Source: Microbulbifer litoralis
GTDB lineage: Bacteria; Pseudomonadota; Gammaproteobacteria; Pseudomonadales; Cellvibrionaceae
Direction: 5' to 3'
NCBI RefSeq assembly: GCF_023634065.1
Contig: NZ_JALKCV010000015.1
Span: 62,001-126,000 of the forward strand
Length of the DNA: 64,000 bases
A program made the translations under genes and the position numbers. Below are positions 51,126-60,064 of the stretch, piece after piece. The notes under the pieces are model-generated. The model did not search any database. It had not been told where the DNA came from and worked only from the letters and a program-made list of their open reading frames with translations. Within the stretch, counting starts at the first letter, position 1; each line of letters starts with the position of its first letter.

Positions 51126-52442
51126 ATGCGCTTGATACGACTGCTGAAGAACGACCTGGCGCAGGAGGCGGCCGAATGGGTGGAAGAGGGCCTGATCAGC
51201 GAGCCCCAGGCGGAGCAGATCTGCCGGCGCTACGACGTGGACTACCACCGGGCCAAAAACCGCTCCTTCGGTTACAACGTGCTGGTAGGGCTGGGCTACC
51301 TGTTTATCGGCCTCGCCATCATTACGCTGCTCGGCGCCAACTGGGACGAGATTCCCCGGGCCCTGCGCATGGTCGGCCTGGTCGCGCTGACCGTGACGAC
51401 CCAGGTGCTGGCGCTGCGGCGCTACTGTGGCGGCGATCGCAGCGGCGGGGTGGGGCTCTTCCTGCTCGGCAACCTCTTCTTCGGCGCCGCGATCATACTG
51501 ATCGCGCAGATCTACCACCTGGGCGAGCATATGCCGGACGGCGTCTTCTGGTGGGCACTGGGCTGCCTGCCGTTCGCGCTGCTGACCCGCAACCCGTGGC
51601 TGGCGCTGCAGGCGAATATCCTGGCGCTGACCTGGTTCTTCCTGGAGATCTCGCTGGGTTTCTACCCGGCGCTGTTTCCGCTGTTTGTGCTCGCCTCTGT
51701 GTTCGCGCTCTGGCGCGGGCCGCGCAGTATCGTGCTGTTGCTGGTGGTGGTCGCCAGTATCGGTTTCTGGGTCGAGTACTCGCTGGCGGCGCTGTGGCGC
51801 GACGGGGGGCGTTTTTTCCTGTTCGACTTCCACCCCGGAAACCTGGCGGTGGCCGCGGCCCTGTTTGTGCTGCTGTTCGCCTTCAGCCACTGGCTGGCCG
51901 GGCGCGCCTCGGTGACGGCGAAGGACTACGCGGCGGTGATTTCGGTCTGGTGCCTGCGCTTTGCGCTGGTGCTGATGCTGGTGATGAGTTTTGCCAGGCC
52001 CTGGGAGGGGCTGCTGGAGGCGGACTGGCGCCACCAGCCATCCATGTGGCTGGTGATGGCCCTGTTCGGAGCGTTGGCCCTGTGGCTCGGCTGGCGCGCA
52101 CGGCGCCTGAAATCCGTCGCCGCGCTGCTGGTGGCGCTCTGGGGGCTGGTACTGGCAGTGGTGCTGTCGCGCAACCCGGATGACGCGGTGCCATTGCAGG
52201 TGATTACCAATTTTGCCCTGGTCGGCGGCGGTATCTGGCTGATCGTGCGCGGTATTCACGGCGGCATTTCCCACTACTTCTTTCTCGGTGTGGCGGCCAT
52301 CCTGGTCACGGCCTTCCTGCGCTATATCGACCTGATCGGCGACTACATCGGCGGGGCCCTGATTTTCGCCGTGTTCGCCGCACTGCTGCTGGGAGCGGCC
52401 AAGTACTGGAAGCGCCATCGGGCGCGGGAGGAAAGCCGGTGA
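51126..52442 (+). CDS. DUF2157 multi-TM membrane protein
   Basis: A 438-aa protein with a soluble N-terminal helix-turn region (about 1-55, WVEEGLISEPQAEQICRRYDVDY) and some 12 hydrophobic segments, typical of DUF2157. Start at MRLIRLLKND; 17 earlier codons are in frame without support. Its stop overlaps the next start (GTGA), so it is translationally coupled to the GDYXXLXY protein. This DUF2157-GDYXXLXY pair is widespread; the function is unknown. Confidence 0.88.
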   Translation: MRLIRLLKNDLAQEAAEWVEEGLISEPQAEQICRRYDVDYHRAKNRSFGYNVLVGLGYLFIGLAIITLLGANWDEIPRALRMVGLVALTVTTQVLALRRYCGGDRSGGVGLFLLGNLFFGAAIILIAQIYHLGEHMPDGVFWWALGCLPFALLTRNPWLALQANILALTWFFLEISLGFYPALFPLFVLASVFALWRGPRSIVLLLVVVASIGFWVEYSLAALWRDGGRFFLFDFHPGNLAVAAALFVLLFAFSHWLAGRASVTAKDYAAVISVWCLRFALVLMLVMSFARPWEGLLEADWRHQPSMWLVMALFGALALWLGWRARRLKSVAALLVALWGLVLAVVLSRNPDDAVPLQVITNFALVGGGIWLIVRGIHGGISHYFFLGVAAILVTAFLRYIDLIGDYIGGALIFAVFAALLLGAAKYWKRHRAREESR

Positions 52443-52966
52443 AACCGACACTGAAGCTGGGCCTGGCGGCCGCCATTGCCTTCCAGTTCCTGATCCTGGT
52501 GGGCATGTATGTCAGCGCGCAGGTACCGCTGTGGACCGGCGAGGAGATCCGGCTGAAGACGATCCCGGTGGATCCGCGCTCGCTGTTCCGCGGCAACTAT
52601 GCGCGCCTCGAGTACGAGATTTCACAGGTGTCCGCGAACCTCTTTAAGGAAGGCAGAAAGCTGCGCGAGGGGGAGGTGGTCTATATCGCGCTCAGGCCCG
52701 GCCGCAACGGTCTCTACGAACTGGCCGATGCCGGCCTGCAAAAACCGGAAGGGGGAATCTTTCTGCGCGGCAGGGTCAGCGGCACCTGGTTCGGCGGTGA
52801 CTCGGACAAATACCGCGTCCAATACGGGATAGAGGCATTCTTTGCGCCGAAGGAAAAGGCGCTGGGGCTGGAGAGCGACCTGCGCAACGGCGGCGTGGCG
52901 GAAGTGATGGTATCCGGCGGCGGCCGGGCGCGGCTGAAAGATGTGATCGCCGCGGAGGAGGACTGA
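52439..52966 (+). CDS. GDYXXLXY-domain membrane-anchored protein
   Basis: A 175-aa protein with one TM helix (residues 8-26) and a periplasmic domain containing RGNYARLEYEIS, the GDYxxLxY family signature with Asn for Asp. GTG start overlapping the DUF2157 stop by 4 bp. The CPBP protease gene starts 2 bp after its stop. Function unknown; obligatory pairing with DUF2157 suggests a membrane complex. Confidence 0.88.
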   Translation: MKPTLKLGLAAAIAFQFLILVGMYVSAQVPLWTGEEIRLKTIPVDPRSLFRGNYARLEYEISQVSANLFKEGRKLREGEVVYIALRPGRNGLYELADAGLQKPEGGIFLRGRVSGTWFGGDSDKYRVQYGIEAFFAPKEKALGLESDLRNGGVAEVMVSGGGRARLKDVIAAEED

Positions 52967-52968
52967 TC

Positions 52969-53574
52969 GTGACGGGCCCGGCAATGAAAGACCCGGACAC
53001 TTTCGGGCTGGCCATGGGGATCCAGCTGGTCACCCTGTTTATCGCCCTGGCCTGCCTCTATTTCGTCGACGTTGCCGTCTCCTGGTGGGGCGGCGGTGCG
53101 TTCGAATCCCTGGCGCTGGGCCTGCTCGGCGCCGCCTTGAGCTACGCCGCGATCCTGGCGCTGACCCGCTCGCCGACCGCACTGGGAGAGCGGCTGCGCG
53201 TACTGTGCGGCGCGCTGCACCCGTTTTTCCGCCATTTTTCCTGGCCGCAGATCGCGGCCACCGCGCTGGCCGCCGGTGTCTGCGAGGAATTGCTGTTTCG
53301 CGGTTTCCTGCAGCCGTGGCTGCAGGGCTTCACCAGTCCGCTGACGGCGGTTCTGGTGACGTCCCTCGCCTTCGGCCTGCTGCACTACGCCTCGTTTACC
53401 TATTTTGCGATCACCACCGCCATCGGCGTGATACTGGGGCTGGCATACTGGTTCAGCGACAGCCTGGTGCTGGTCATCACCTGGCACGCAACCTACGATC
53501 TGTTCGCAATCGTCGCGCTGGCCAAGTATCCGCGTTCTCTGGGGATTCCGGTGTCGGAGGAATCGGTGCGATAG
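52969..53574 (+). CDS. CPBP-family intramembrane glutamic endopeptidase
   Basis: A 201-aa membrane protein with six or so hydrophobic segments and the three CPBP/Abi motifs: EELLFRGFLQPW (catalytic Glu pair), FGLLHYAS and HATYD. Relatives include CAAX prenyl proteases and MrtX-type maturation proteases. GTG start preceded by GGAGGA, 2 bp after the GDYXXLXY stop; an ATG five codons on is possible. The three-gene order suggests that it processes or regulates the upstream pair. Confidence 0.87.
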   Translation: MTGPAMKDPDTFGLAMGIQLVTLFIALACLYFVDVAVSWWGGGAFESLALGLLGAALSYAAILALTRSPTALGERLRVLCGALHPFFRHFSWPQIAATALAAGVCEELLFRGFLQPWLQGFTSPLTAVLVTSLAFGLLHYASFTYFAITTAIGVILGLAYWFSDSLVLVITWHATYDLFAIVALAKYPRSLGIPVSEESVR

Positions 53575-53597
53575 CGGCGAGGCACCGACCTGCCGCG

Positions 53598-54191
53598 CTA
53601 CATCAACCCCAGTGCGATCACCATTGCCAGCAAGGCGGTAAAAAGAAAGGCCAGTACCGCCAGCAGGCCGTCGTGGGTCACCAGCGCCAGGCCGAAGGCG
53701 GTCAGCGCCAAACCGGCGGTGGTCGCGGAGAAGGGGATGATTTCCATTGCCGGCAGGCCCAGCGCGATCACCGCGCAGATGGCGGCGATCGCGTAGGTGC
53801 CGGTGCGCCGCACCAGGAAGGTCAGCCGCGGTTGCAGCCAGCGGTCGATAAAGCGCGCCGGCCGGCGCAGCCAGTCCAGCGCTTTCAGCAACTTTTTTTC
53901 CGAGATGGAGCGCTTCAGCATCCACTGCGGCAGCCAGAAGTGGCGCCGGCCCAGCAGCAGTTGTACCGCCACCAGCAGCACCAGAATCGCCATCAGCGTG
54001 GGAACGCCGGGAATACCGGAAATGGGGGAGAACAGGATGATCCCCACCAGCAACAGCAGCGGCGCGAAGGAGCGCTGGCCCACGGCGCGCACCACCATGT
54101 CCAGCGACACGCGCTCCTGCCGCTCGGCAGTCCTGGCGATATGGTCCAGGAGCTGGTGCAGGCTGGCAAACTCCGGTGTGGTTTTGTCCAT
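53598..54191 (-). CDS. ExoD-family membrane protein
   Basis: A 197-aa protein. A soluble N-terminus (LHQLLDHIARTAERQERVSLDMVVRAVGQRSFAPLLL) precedes three to four TM helices with ILFSPISGIPGVPTL, the ExoD pattern. In Rhizobium ExoD affects exopolysaccharide and alkali tolerance; the molecular function is unresolved. Convergent with the CPBP gene with a 23-bp gap; 10 bp downstream of the Cys-rich protein gene, so probably cotranscribed with it. Confidence 0.85.
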   Translation of the reverse strand: MDKTTPEFASLHQLLDHIARTAERQERVSLDMVVRAVGQRSFAPLLLLVGIILFSPISGIPGVPTLMAILVLLVAVQLLLGRRHFWLPQWMLKRSISEKKLLKALDWLRRPARFIDRWLQPRLTFLVRRTGTYAIAAICAVIALGLPAMEIIPFSATTAGLALTAFGLALVTHDGLLAVLAFLFTALLAMVIALGLM

Positions 54192-54201
54192 GGAGTCGGT
54201 T

Positions 54202-54543
54202 CTACCGGGCCTCGCTGCACAATCTGGCAGAGGCGGGCGCGCAGTCGCCGAGACATTTCACTTCGCCATTGCGATCCCCGGCGGCGCCGCCCTCCGGCTT
54301 TTCGGAGCACCAGATCTCGCCCAGGTAGTCCTCGGCGCAGTAGCCCACGCCACACACCACTTTGCCGTTGCGGTTTTTCATGGCGCCACCGCCGGCATTG
54401 GCGCAGTAGATCTTGCCGTAGACGTCCCTGGCACACTCGCCTTCGCCGCAGCGGACATTGCCCTGCCGGTCCTGTCTGCAGTCGGCGCTGGCGCCGGTGG
54501 CAAGAAGGATGCCGGTAAAGAACAGAATTGAGATGCGTATCAT
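54202..54543 (-). CDS. Small exported Cys-rich repeat protein
   Basis: A 113-aa protein with a 20-residue signal peptide (ATGASA) and ten cysteines in a mature part of about 90 residues. The repeating unit is roughly CxxDxxGxVxCGxGxC (CRQDRQGNVRCGEGEC, CARDVYGKIYC, CGVGYC, CSEKPEGG). I recall similar unnamed proteins in pseudomonads. The even Cys count suggests disulfides in the periplasm. A start six codons upstream lacks support. Function unknown. Confidence 0.82.
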   Translation of the reverse strand: MIRISILFFTGILLATGASADCRQDRQGNVRCGEGECARDVYGKIYCANAGGGAMKNRNGKVVCGVGYCAEDYLGEIWCSEKPEGGAAGDRNGEVKCLGDCAPASARLCSEAR

Positions 54544-54643
54544 GTCGGGCCCCCGGGGCAAGTCAGATGGCTTTCCGGATATCTTCGAACCGGTTTAGTC
54601 GGGTCGGGATGGGCATGTGCGCCCAGCAGTTCCCGAGCATATC

Positions 54644-57600
54644 CTATATATTCTGCGTCCGCCGCGCCCGATCCGCCAGCCGTTGGTGCCAGTTCAGCAC
54701 GATGACCGTCAGCGCCGGCAGCATGGTCAGTGTCACCACCGTGGCACCGATGATACCGCTCATGACGATGGCGCCCACACCGCGGTACAGCTCGGTGCCG
54801 GCCCCGGGCAGGAACACCAGCGGCGCCAGGCCGCAGATGGTGGTGATGGTGGAAATCGCGATGGGTCTCAGGCGCGAGCTGATCGCCTCCCTTACCGCCT
54901 CCAGCGGCGGCATGCCGTCCTCGTTCACATTGCTGATGGCGCGGTGCACGATCAGGATCGGGTTGTTGACCACGGTCCCCATCAATATCAGGAAGCCCAG
55001 CATCGAAATCATATCGAACGGCTGGTGAAAGCCCTCCAGCCCCATGCCGCGCAGTGCGGCGCCGACCAAGTTGAGCAGGGCCAGCCCGGCGATACCGCCG
55101 GCGATGCCCAGCGGTATCGTGGTCATGATCAGCAGCGGGTAGCCCCAGTGGGCGAAGATGGCCACCATCAGCAGGTAGACGATCGCCAGCGCGACGATAT
55201 AGTTGCCGCCCAGGGATTCCCGCGTGGCATCCAACTGGTCGGCTGCGCCGGAAATCGTCAGGTTGACACCGGCCGGTACCCGGCCGCGATCCTTCAGGTG
55301 CCGGACCAGTTCCGTCCCGACCCGCTCGACACCGGTCTCGAGTGCCACCGAGCGCGGCGGGATGATATTCAGCGTGACCGTGCGCCGCCCGTCCACGCGC
55401 CGCACGGTGCTGGTGTCCACCGTCTCCACCGTCCGCGCCAGTTCCGACAGTGGCAGCACGCGGCCCGCCGGTGTGTAGACGAAAATATTCTGCAGCGTTT
55501 CCACCGTGGCCGCCGGCCCCCGGCGGTTGTACAGATACATATCGATCTTGTCGTCGTCGAGGAAAAACTCGTTGACGAAGGCCCCGTCGGTCAGCGCCGC
55601 CACGGTATAGCCGATATCCTCCGCACTCATGCCCACTTCCGCGGCCCTGTCCCAATCGGGGGTGACCTGCAGCAGCGGCTGCGCCAGCGACAGGCTGGAG
55701 GGCCGCGTCTGGATGCTCGGGTTGTCGAAGATTGCCTCGGCGCGGCTGTAGGCGGCGCGCGCCACGCTGTACAGATCGGCCAGGTCGGGCCCGGAAATAT
55801 CCAGGTTGACACTGCGGGTGCCGCCATCGTTGCTGCTGATGATCGAGCCGCGCGCGGCGAAGGCGCGCATGCCCGGGTAGCTCTCGTATTTCTCCACGAT
55901 CGCCTGCATCAGTTCGTCGATATGCGACGGATCCCGCGATTCGGAAATAATGCGGATACTCTGCGGCGTCACGCGCAGGTTGAGGTATTTCATCGGTGGT
56001 ACCGCGATTTCACCGCTGTCGAAGGCCTCCGGCGCCCGCCCGACAAACGGCAGGAAATATTCCTGCAGTTCAGTGGCGATCTGTTCCATCGTCGCCAGGT
56101 TGTAGCCGGGCGGTGCGTTCATGGTGGCGAAGGTCTTGGCCTCCTCGCCCTCCGGCAGGTATTCCGCCGGCGGCGTCAGGAACACGACGATGGCGAGGCT
56201 CGCGGCGACGGTGACGCCGATGGTATAGAGCCGCCGCGCGGGCGTCTCGATCAGCCGGCCGATGCCATCGAGCACGGCGTTGCGCGACCGGCTGTGGGAA
56301 ATGGCCGCGGCCCTGGCGCCGTCGAGGGGCAGTCGCGCGCTGGCGGTGGGAATCACCGTGATCGCCACCAGCATCGATACCAGGATCGACGACGAAATGG
56401 CAATGGCGATATCGGAATACAGCTGGCCCGCCTCCTCGGCGATAAACACCACCGGCAGGAATACCATCACCGTGGTCAGCGTCGATGCCAGCACTGCCGG
56501 CCACACCCGCTGTACGCCGGCAACGGCCGCCTTCAGCCTGTCGAGACCGCGGCGGCGCTCCAGCTCGATGCTCTCCAGCACCACGATACTGTTGTCCAGC
56601 GTCATGCCGATGGCGAACGCCACCCCGGCGAGTGAAATCACATTGATGGTGCGCCCGGCGATCAGCAGGCCGATAAAGGCGGCGATGGTACAGATCGGAA
56701 TACCCACCACGCCCAGTGCCGTGGCGCGCAGGGACCGCAGGAAGGCGTACATGATGGCGGTGGCCAGCAGGGCACCCAGCAGCAGGTTTTTCCAGACATT
56801 GAACACGGAATCCTGCACATAGGTGACATCGTCCGCCGTCAGTTCCAGAATCATGCCGCGCGGTTCCAGCAGCTCGGCGTTGATCTGTTCCACTGCCTTC
56901 ATCATCGCCCGCTTGATGGCGATCACATTGGAGCCGCTCTCGCGCCGGATCGACAGGCTGATCACCGGTCGCCCGTCGACGTAGGAATTGCTGCGGACCT
57001 TGAAGTGGTCGAGGGACACCCCGGCCACATCGCCGAGCCGCACTATGCCGTCGCCACTGCGCTGCAGGACCATCCCGCGCAGTTCGTCCAGATCGCGGAA
57101 GCGGCCCAAGGTGCGCAGCAGGTAGCGGCGCTTGCCGCTCTCCACTTCGCCGCCGGAGATATCGCGGTTGCGGGCGTTGATGGCTTCGCGCACATCGTTG
57201 ATGTTCAGGTTGCGCTCCGCCAGCCGCTCGGGCATCAGCCGGATCTGTATCTGCCGCTCGGCGCCGCCGCCCACGTCCACCTGTGCCACGCCGGGCACGC
57301 CGGACATGCGCGGGCGCACATTGTCCTCGACATAGTCGCGCATCATGTCCATATCCAGGTTGCGCGGGTTGCCCGGCAGCGGCGAGATGCGGAAATACAT
57401 GAATGAGTTGGCGGAAAACGAGGTGGCGTAGACCCGCGGCTCGTCGACATTTTCCGGGTAGGAGGGCACCTGGGTCAGGGCGTTGTTGACGCGGATCAGT
57501 GTCTCGGTGATATCCACACCGAACGGGAATTCCAGTTCGATCTCCGCCGTGCCCAGGTCAGCGGTGGATTGCAGCTCCTGCAGGTAGGGAATATTGCGCA

Positions 57601-57805
57601 GGTACTCCTCCTGCTCGATCAGGATTTCCTTTTCGATATCCTGCGGTGTGGCGCCGGGCCAATTGGTCTGGATGGAGATGGTGCGCACCTCCAGGTCCGG
57701 GATCATCTGCACCGGAATCCGCAGCGCCGCCACCACGCCGAGAATGGCGATGATCATCACCGTGACGGTGACGAGGATGCCGTTGCGGATGATTTGTTCA
57801 AACAT
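54644..57805 (-). CDS. RND-family efflux transporter permease
   Basis: A 1053-aa inner-membrane pump of the AcrB/MexF-like class. The TM1 opening is MFEQIIRNGILVTVTVMIIAILG; TM4 carries the proton-relay region GVAFAIGMTLDNSIVVLE; two large periplasmic loops follow TM1 and TM7. The missing second relay aspartate pair pattern (only one Asp clear in GMTLDNS) is usual for the HAE2-like/heavy-lineage pumps. The frame opens 40 codons upstream through a palindromic repeat, so the start is MFEQII. Adaptor gene upstream; no TolC gene here. Confidence 0.92.
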   Translation of the reverse strand: MFEQIIRNGILVTVTVMIIAILGVVAALRIPVQMIPDLEVRTISIQTNWPGATPQDIEKEILIEQEEYLRNIPYLQELQSTADLGTAEIELEFPFGVDITETLIRVNNALTQVPSYPENVDEPRVYATSFSANSFMYFRISPLPGNPRNLDMDMMRDYVEDNVRPRMSGVPGVAQVDVGGGAERQIQIRLMPERLAERNLNINDVREAINARNRDISGGEVESGKRRYLLRTLGRFRDLDELRGMVLQRSGDGIVRLGDVAGVSLDHFKVRSNSYVDGRPVISLSIRRESGSNVIAIKRAMMKAVEQINAELLEPRGMILELTADDVTYVQDSVFNVWKNLLLGALLATAIMYAFLRSLRATALGVVGIPICTIAAFIGLLIAGRTINVISLAGVAFAIGMTLDNSIVVLESIELERRRGLDRLKAAVAGVQRVWPAVLASTLTTVMVFLPVVFIAEEAGQLYSDIAIAISSSILVSMLVAITVIPTASARLPLDGARAAAISHSRSRNAVLDGIGRLIETPARRLYTIGVTVAASLAIVVFLTPPAEYLPEGEEAKTFATMNAPPGYNLATMEQIATELQEYFLPFVGRAPEAFDSGEIAVPPMKYLNLRVTPQSIRIISESRDPSHIDELMQAIVEKYESYPGMRAFAARGSIISSNDGGTRSVNLDISGPDLADLYSVARAAYSRAEAIFDNPSIQTRPSSLSLAQPLLQVTPDWDRAAEVGMSAEDIGYTVAALTDGAFVNEFFLDDDKIDMYLYNRRGPAATVETLQNIFVYTPAGRVLPLSELARTVETVDTSTVRRVDGRRTVTLNIIPPRSVALETGVERVGTELVRHLKDRGRVPAGVNLTISGAADQLDATRESLGGNYIVALAIVYLLMVAIFAHWGYPLLIMTTIPLGIAGGIAGLALLNLVGAALRGMGLEGFHQPFDMISMLGFLILMGTVVNNPILIVHRAISNVNEDGMPPLEAVREAISSRLRPIAISTITTICGLAPLVFLPGAGTELYRGVGAIVMSGIIGATVVTLTMLPALTVIVLNWHQRLADRARRTQNI

Positions 57806-57834
57806 GCTTTTCCCGGTTGGCACTCTGAGTTCTT

Positions 57835-57868
57835 GTAGGATGGGCAAAGCGCAGCGTGCCCATCCTAC
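57835..57868. repeat. Palindrome C1 in the adaptor-pump gap
   Basis: gtaggatgggca (57835-57846) and tgcccatcctac (57857-57868) are perfect 12-bp arms around a 10-nt loop. Confidence 0.85.
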
Positions 57869-57881
57869 GGCCTGCAATTCC

Positions 57882-57947
57882 GTAGGAGCCTGCCTGCAGG
57901 CGAAAAGAACCGAGCCCGGACCCATTCGCCTGCAGGCAGGCTCCTAC
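57882..57947. repeat. Palindrome C2 in the adaptor-pump gap
   Basis: A perfect 23-bp inverted repeat, gtaggagcctgcctgcagg and four more bases at 57882-57904, and its complement at 57925-57947, with a 20-nt loop. On the minus-strand transcript it lies between the adaptor stop and the pump start. Confidence 0.9.
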
Positions 57948-57963
57948 AAAAAACGCTGCGGCT

Positions 57964-59118
57964 TTAGCGGGCCTTTCGCAGGATCACCTGCTGCCCTTCC
58001 TGCAGGCTCTCGTTACCCTGGGTAATCACAACCTGGCCGGCCTCGAGCCCGGAGCGGATCTCGATCAGGCCGTCGAAACTGAGCCCGGTGGAAATCGGTT
58101 GCTCGCGCACCGTGGCGGCTTCATCCCAGCGGCTGAATGTCTCCACCACCCAGACGGTGATGCGCCCGTCCGGGTAGCGCAGCACCGCGTCGCGGGGCAC
58201 GGCGATACCGCGTCGGTCGGTGCCCAGCAGCAGCGTGGCGGATACGGACATACCCGGGATCAGTTCCGGCGATTCCCGCCCGGTGATTTCGGTGCGCAGC
58301 AGAAAGGTGCGCGCGCCGCTGGTGCTGAGCGGCACCTTGTACTGCACATTGGCCTTGTAGGTTTTGGCGGCCTGGATCCGGTTGTCGCCGGTGTCGAAGC
58401 GCACTTCCAGCGGCGTCCCGGGATCGATACGGGAATAGAAACGCTGCGGCACCTGGAAGTCCGCGCGCAGGCGGTCGGCGGATACCAGCTCGAACAGTTC
58501 GGTGCCGGGCGATACCCATTCGCCCAGTTCCGCCGCGCGGCTGCTGATGGCGCCGCTGAATGGCGCCTCGATACGGTGGCGCTGCAGCAATGCCTCCTGG
58601 CGCCGGGCCTCGATCTCTGCGGCGCGCAGTTCGGCGTTGCGGATACGCACCTCCGACGCCCGGGATTTCACCTCGGTCTCGGCGATATGGTTGTCGCCCA
58701 CCAGCCGCTGCGCCTCGCCCAGGCGCCGGCGGGCGTCGGCCAGGGCCTCGCGGCTGCGTTCGACCTCGGCCAGCGCCGCATCGCGGGCGATTTCATTCAG
58801 CTCCGGGTCCAGCTCCAGCAGCGGCTGGCCCTTGTCCACACGGTGGCCGATATCGGCGTGGATGGCGCTTACCAGTCCCTCCACTTCCGTCGACAGCGCG
58901 GCCTGTCGCGGCGGCGTCAGCGTGCCGGTCACCGGCACCGGTTCCACGATCGGCCGCGCGGAAACCGGTACCGCCTCGACGGTAATCGCGGCGTTGTCGT
59001 TCTCCTGGGCAAAAATTAACGGCGGGGGAAAAGCGCAGGCGACAAAGGCCAGGCCCAGTAGCGGGTGGGTAAGGGAGCGGTTGGCACTGTCGCACTGCAT
59101 CAATCGGATTGCTTCCAT
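57964..59118 (-). CDS. RND efflux periplasmic adaptor (membrane fusion protein)
   Basis: A 384-aa exported protein linking the pump to an outer-membrane channel. Hydrophobic N-terminus (about 14-38, signal peptide or anchor), biotinyl-lipoyl halves (VEGLVSAIHADIGHRVDKGQPLLEL and HRIEAPFSGAISSRAAELGEWV), a coiled-coil hairpin between them (about 110-180) and a beta-barrel domain. The start is uncertain: a second Met is six codons in. The pump gene follows after 158 bp of palindromic repeats. Confidence 0.9.
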   Translation of the reverse strand: MEAIRLMQCDSANRSLTHPLLGLAFVACAFPPPLIFAQENDNAAITVEAVPVSARPIVEPVPVTGTLTPPRQAALSTEVEGLVSAIHADIGHRVDKGQPLLELDPELNEIARDAALAEVERSREALADARRRLGEAQRLVGDNHIAETEVKSRASEVRIRNAELRAAEIEARRQEALLQRHRIEAPFSGAISSRAAELGEWVSPGTELFELVSADRLRADFQVPQRFYSRIDPGTPLEVRFDTGDNRIQAAKTYKANVQYKVPLSTSGARTFLLRTEITGRESPELIPGMSVSATLLLGTDRRGIAVPRDAVLRYPDGRITVWVVETFSRWDEAATVREQPISTGLSFDGLIEIRSGLEAGQVVITQGNESLQEGQQVILRKAR

Positions 59119-59242
59119 CCATTTCCGAAAGTGTCCGACTGAGGATACACAGCCGGTTGAGTCACGTCACAGGTTTTACGGTGAGATCCCGCGGTGGATC
59201 ACCGGGCGACTGTCGCAAAAACCTCACTCCCGCACTGCCCGG

Positions 59243-59710
59243 CTATTGGCACAGGGTTGCGTAGCGGCCGCCGGTCAGTTTCTTCAGGTCTTCCGGCGCC
59301 AGCTCTATTTCCAGCCCGCGGCGGCCGGCGCTGACGTAGACGGTCGGGTGGCCGGTCGCGGAGTCGTCGATAGCCGTTCGCAGGCGTTTCTTCTGTCCCA
59401 GTGGACTGACGCCTCCCAGAATATAGCCGGTGGAGCGTTCCGCTTCCGATTTGTCCGCCATGGTGGCCTTCTTGGCGCCGAAGGCTTTCGCCGCCAACTT
59501 CATGTTCAGCATGGAGGAGACGGGCAAAACCGCTACCGCCAGCTCCCTCCCATCCAGGCTCAACACCAGTGTCTTGAATACCTGCGCCTCGGCCAGGCCC
59601 AGTTTTTCGGCGGCCTCGGTGCCGTAGGACGCGCTCGAGGGATCGTGGGCATACTCGTGCACCCGGTGTGTGATTTTGTGCTTTTTGGCGAGATTGATCC
59701 CCGGTGTCAT
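59243..59710 (-). CDS. ybaK: Cys-tRNA(Pro)/Cys-tRNA(Cys) deacylase YbaK
   Basis: A 155-aa trans-editing enzyme that hydrolyses mischarged Cys-tRNA(Pro). Family landmarks are TPGINLAKKHKITHRVHEY at the start, VFKTLVLSLDG and the key lysine in SMLNMKLAAKAFGAKK, then GYILGGVSPLGQKKRL. An upstream frame of 13 codons is ignored because MTPGIN has AGGAA at correct spacing. Stands alone; convergent with nothing closer than the adaptor 125 bp away. Confidence 0.92.
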   Translation of the reverse strand: MTPGINLAKKHKITHRVHEYAHDPSSASYGTEAAEKLGLAEAQVFKTLVLSLDGRELAVAVLPVSSMLNMKLAAKAFGAKKATMADKSEAERSTGYILGGVSPLGQKKRLRTAIDDSATGHPTVYVSAGRRGLEIELAPEDLKKLTGGRYATLCQ

Positions 59711-59785
59711 GGTTCCTTTCCTTTCGGGATATCGGTGGATGGGTGGCATATTTTACCGGTTCTGGAGCGGTACGAATTCAATAGT

Positions 59786-59814
59786 TTGGTGAAATCAATT
59801 TATTTCTATATATA
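59786..59814 (+). promoter_or_regulatory. Promoter upstream of the 42-aa ORF
   Basis: TTGGTG (59786-59791), 17 bp, TATATA (59809-59814) in a conspicuous AT-rich island. Transcription would begin near 59821, about 115 nt before the small ORF. TATAAA at 59811 with a 19-bp spacer is an alternative -10. Confidence 0.65.
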
Positions 59815-59935
59815 AATTTTTGCTATCCACCTGAGTGAGAGAATCCATTTCAAACGCGGGGGGGGCCATCTCTATTCTGCCCGGGTATCGGAGACAAAAC
59901 CGGACAATTGAAAACCCCAATTAAGGAGCCAGAGA

Positions 59936-60064
59936 ATGAAAACCGTCATCTCCATCGTAAACCGATCCGTCCGCGATTACGGCCGGCCGGCGCAGGCGGC
60001 CGAGTGCAACTACAGCGACAATTACTACGGCGACCAGGTCTGCGTGCTGCGCCGCAGCGCTTAG
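59936..60064 (+). CDS. Small ORF, 42 aa, function unknown
   Basis: ATG at 59936 has a near-ideal Shine-Dalgarno (AAGGAG, 7 nt spacing) and a good promoter 120 bp upstream. The product begins MKTVISIVNRSVRDYGRP, continues with AAECNYSDNYYGDQVCVL and ends RRSA; it is basic, with two cysteines and a Tyr/Asn-rich middle. It does not look like a signal peptide, a toxin of the hydrophobic type or a leader with codon runs. The stop overlaps the convergent LysR stop by 4 bp. I recognise no family; it could be a secreted or modified peptide precursor. Confidence 0.6.
   Translation: MKTVISIVNRSVRDYGRPAQAAECNYSDNYYGDQVCVLRRSA

Noticed and set aside
54617-56635. 672-codon plus-strand frame opposite the RND pump
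   Set aside because: Arg/Gln/His-rich shadow of a clear AcrB-like protein; no ribosome-binding site.
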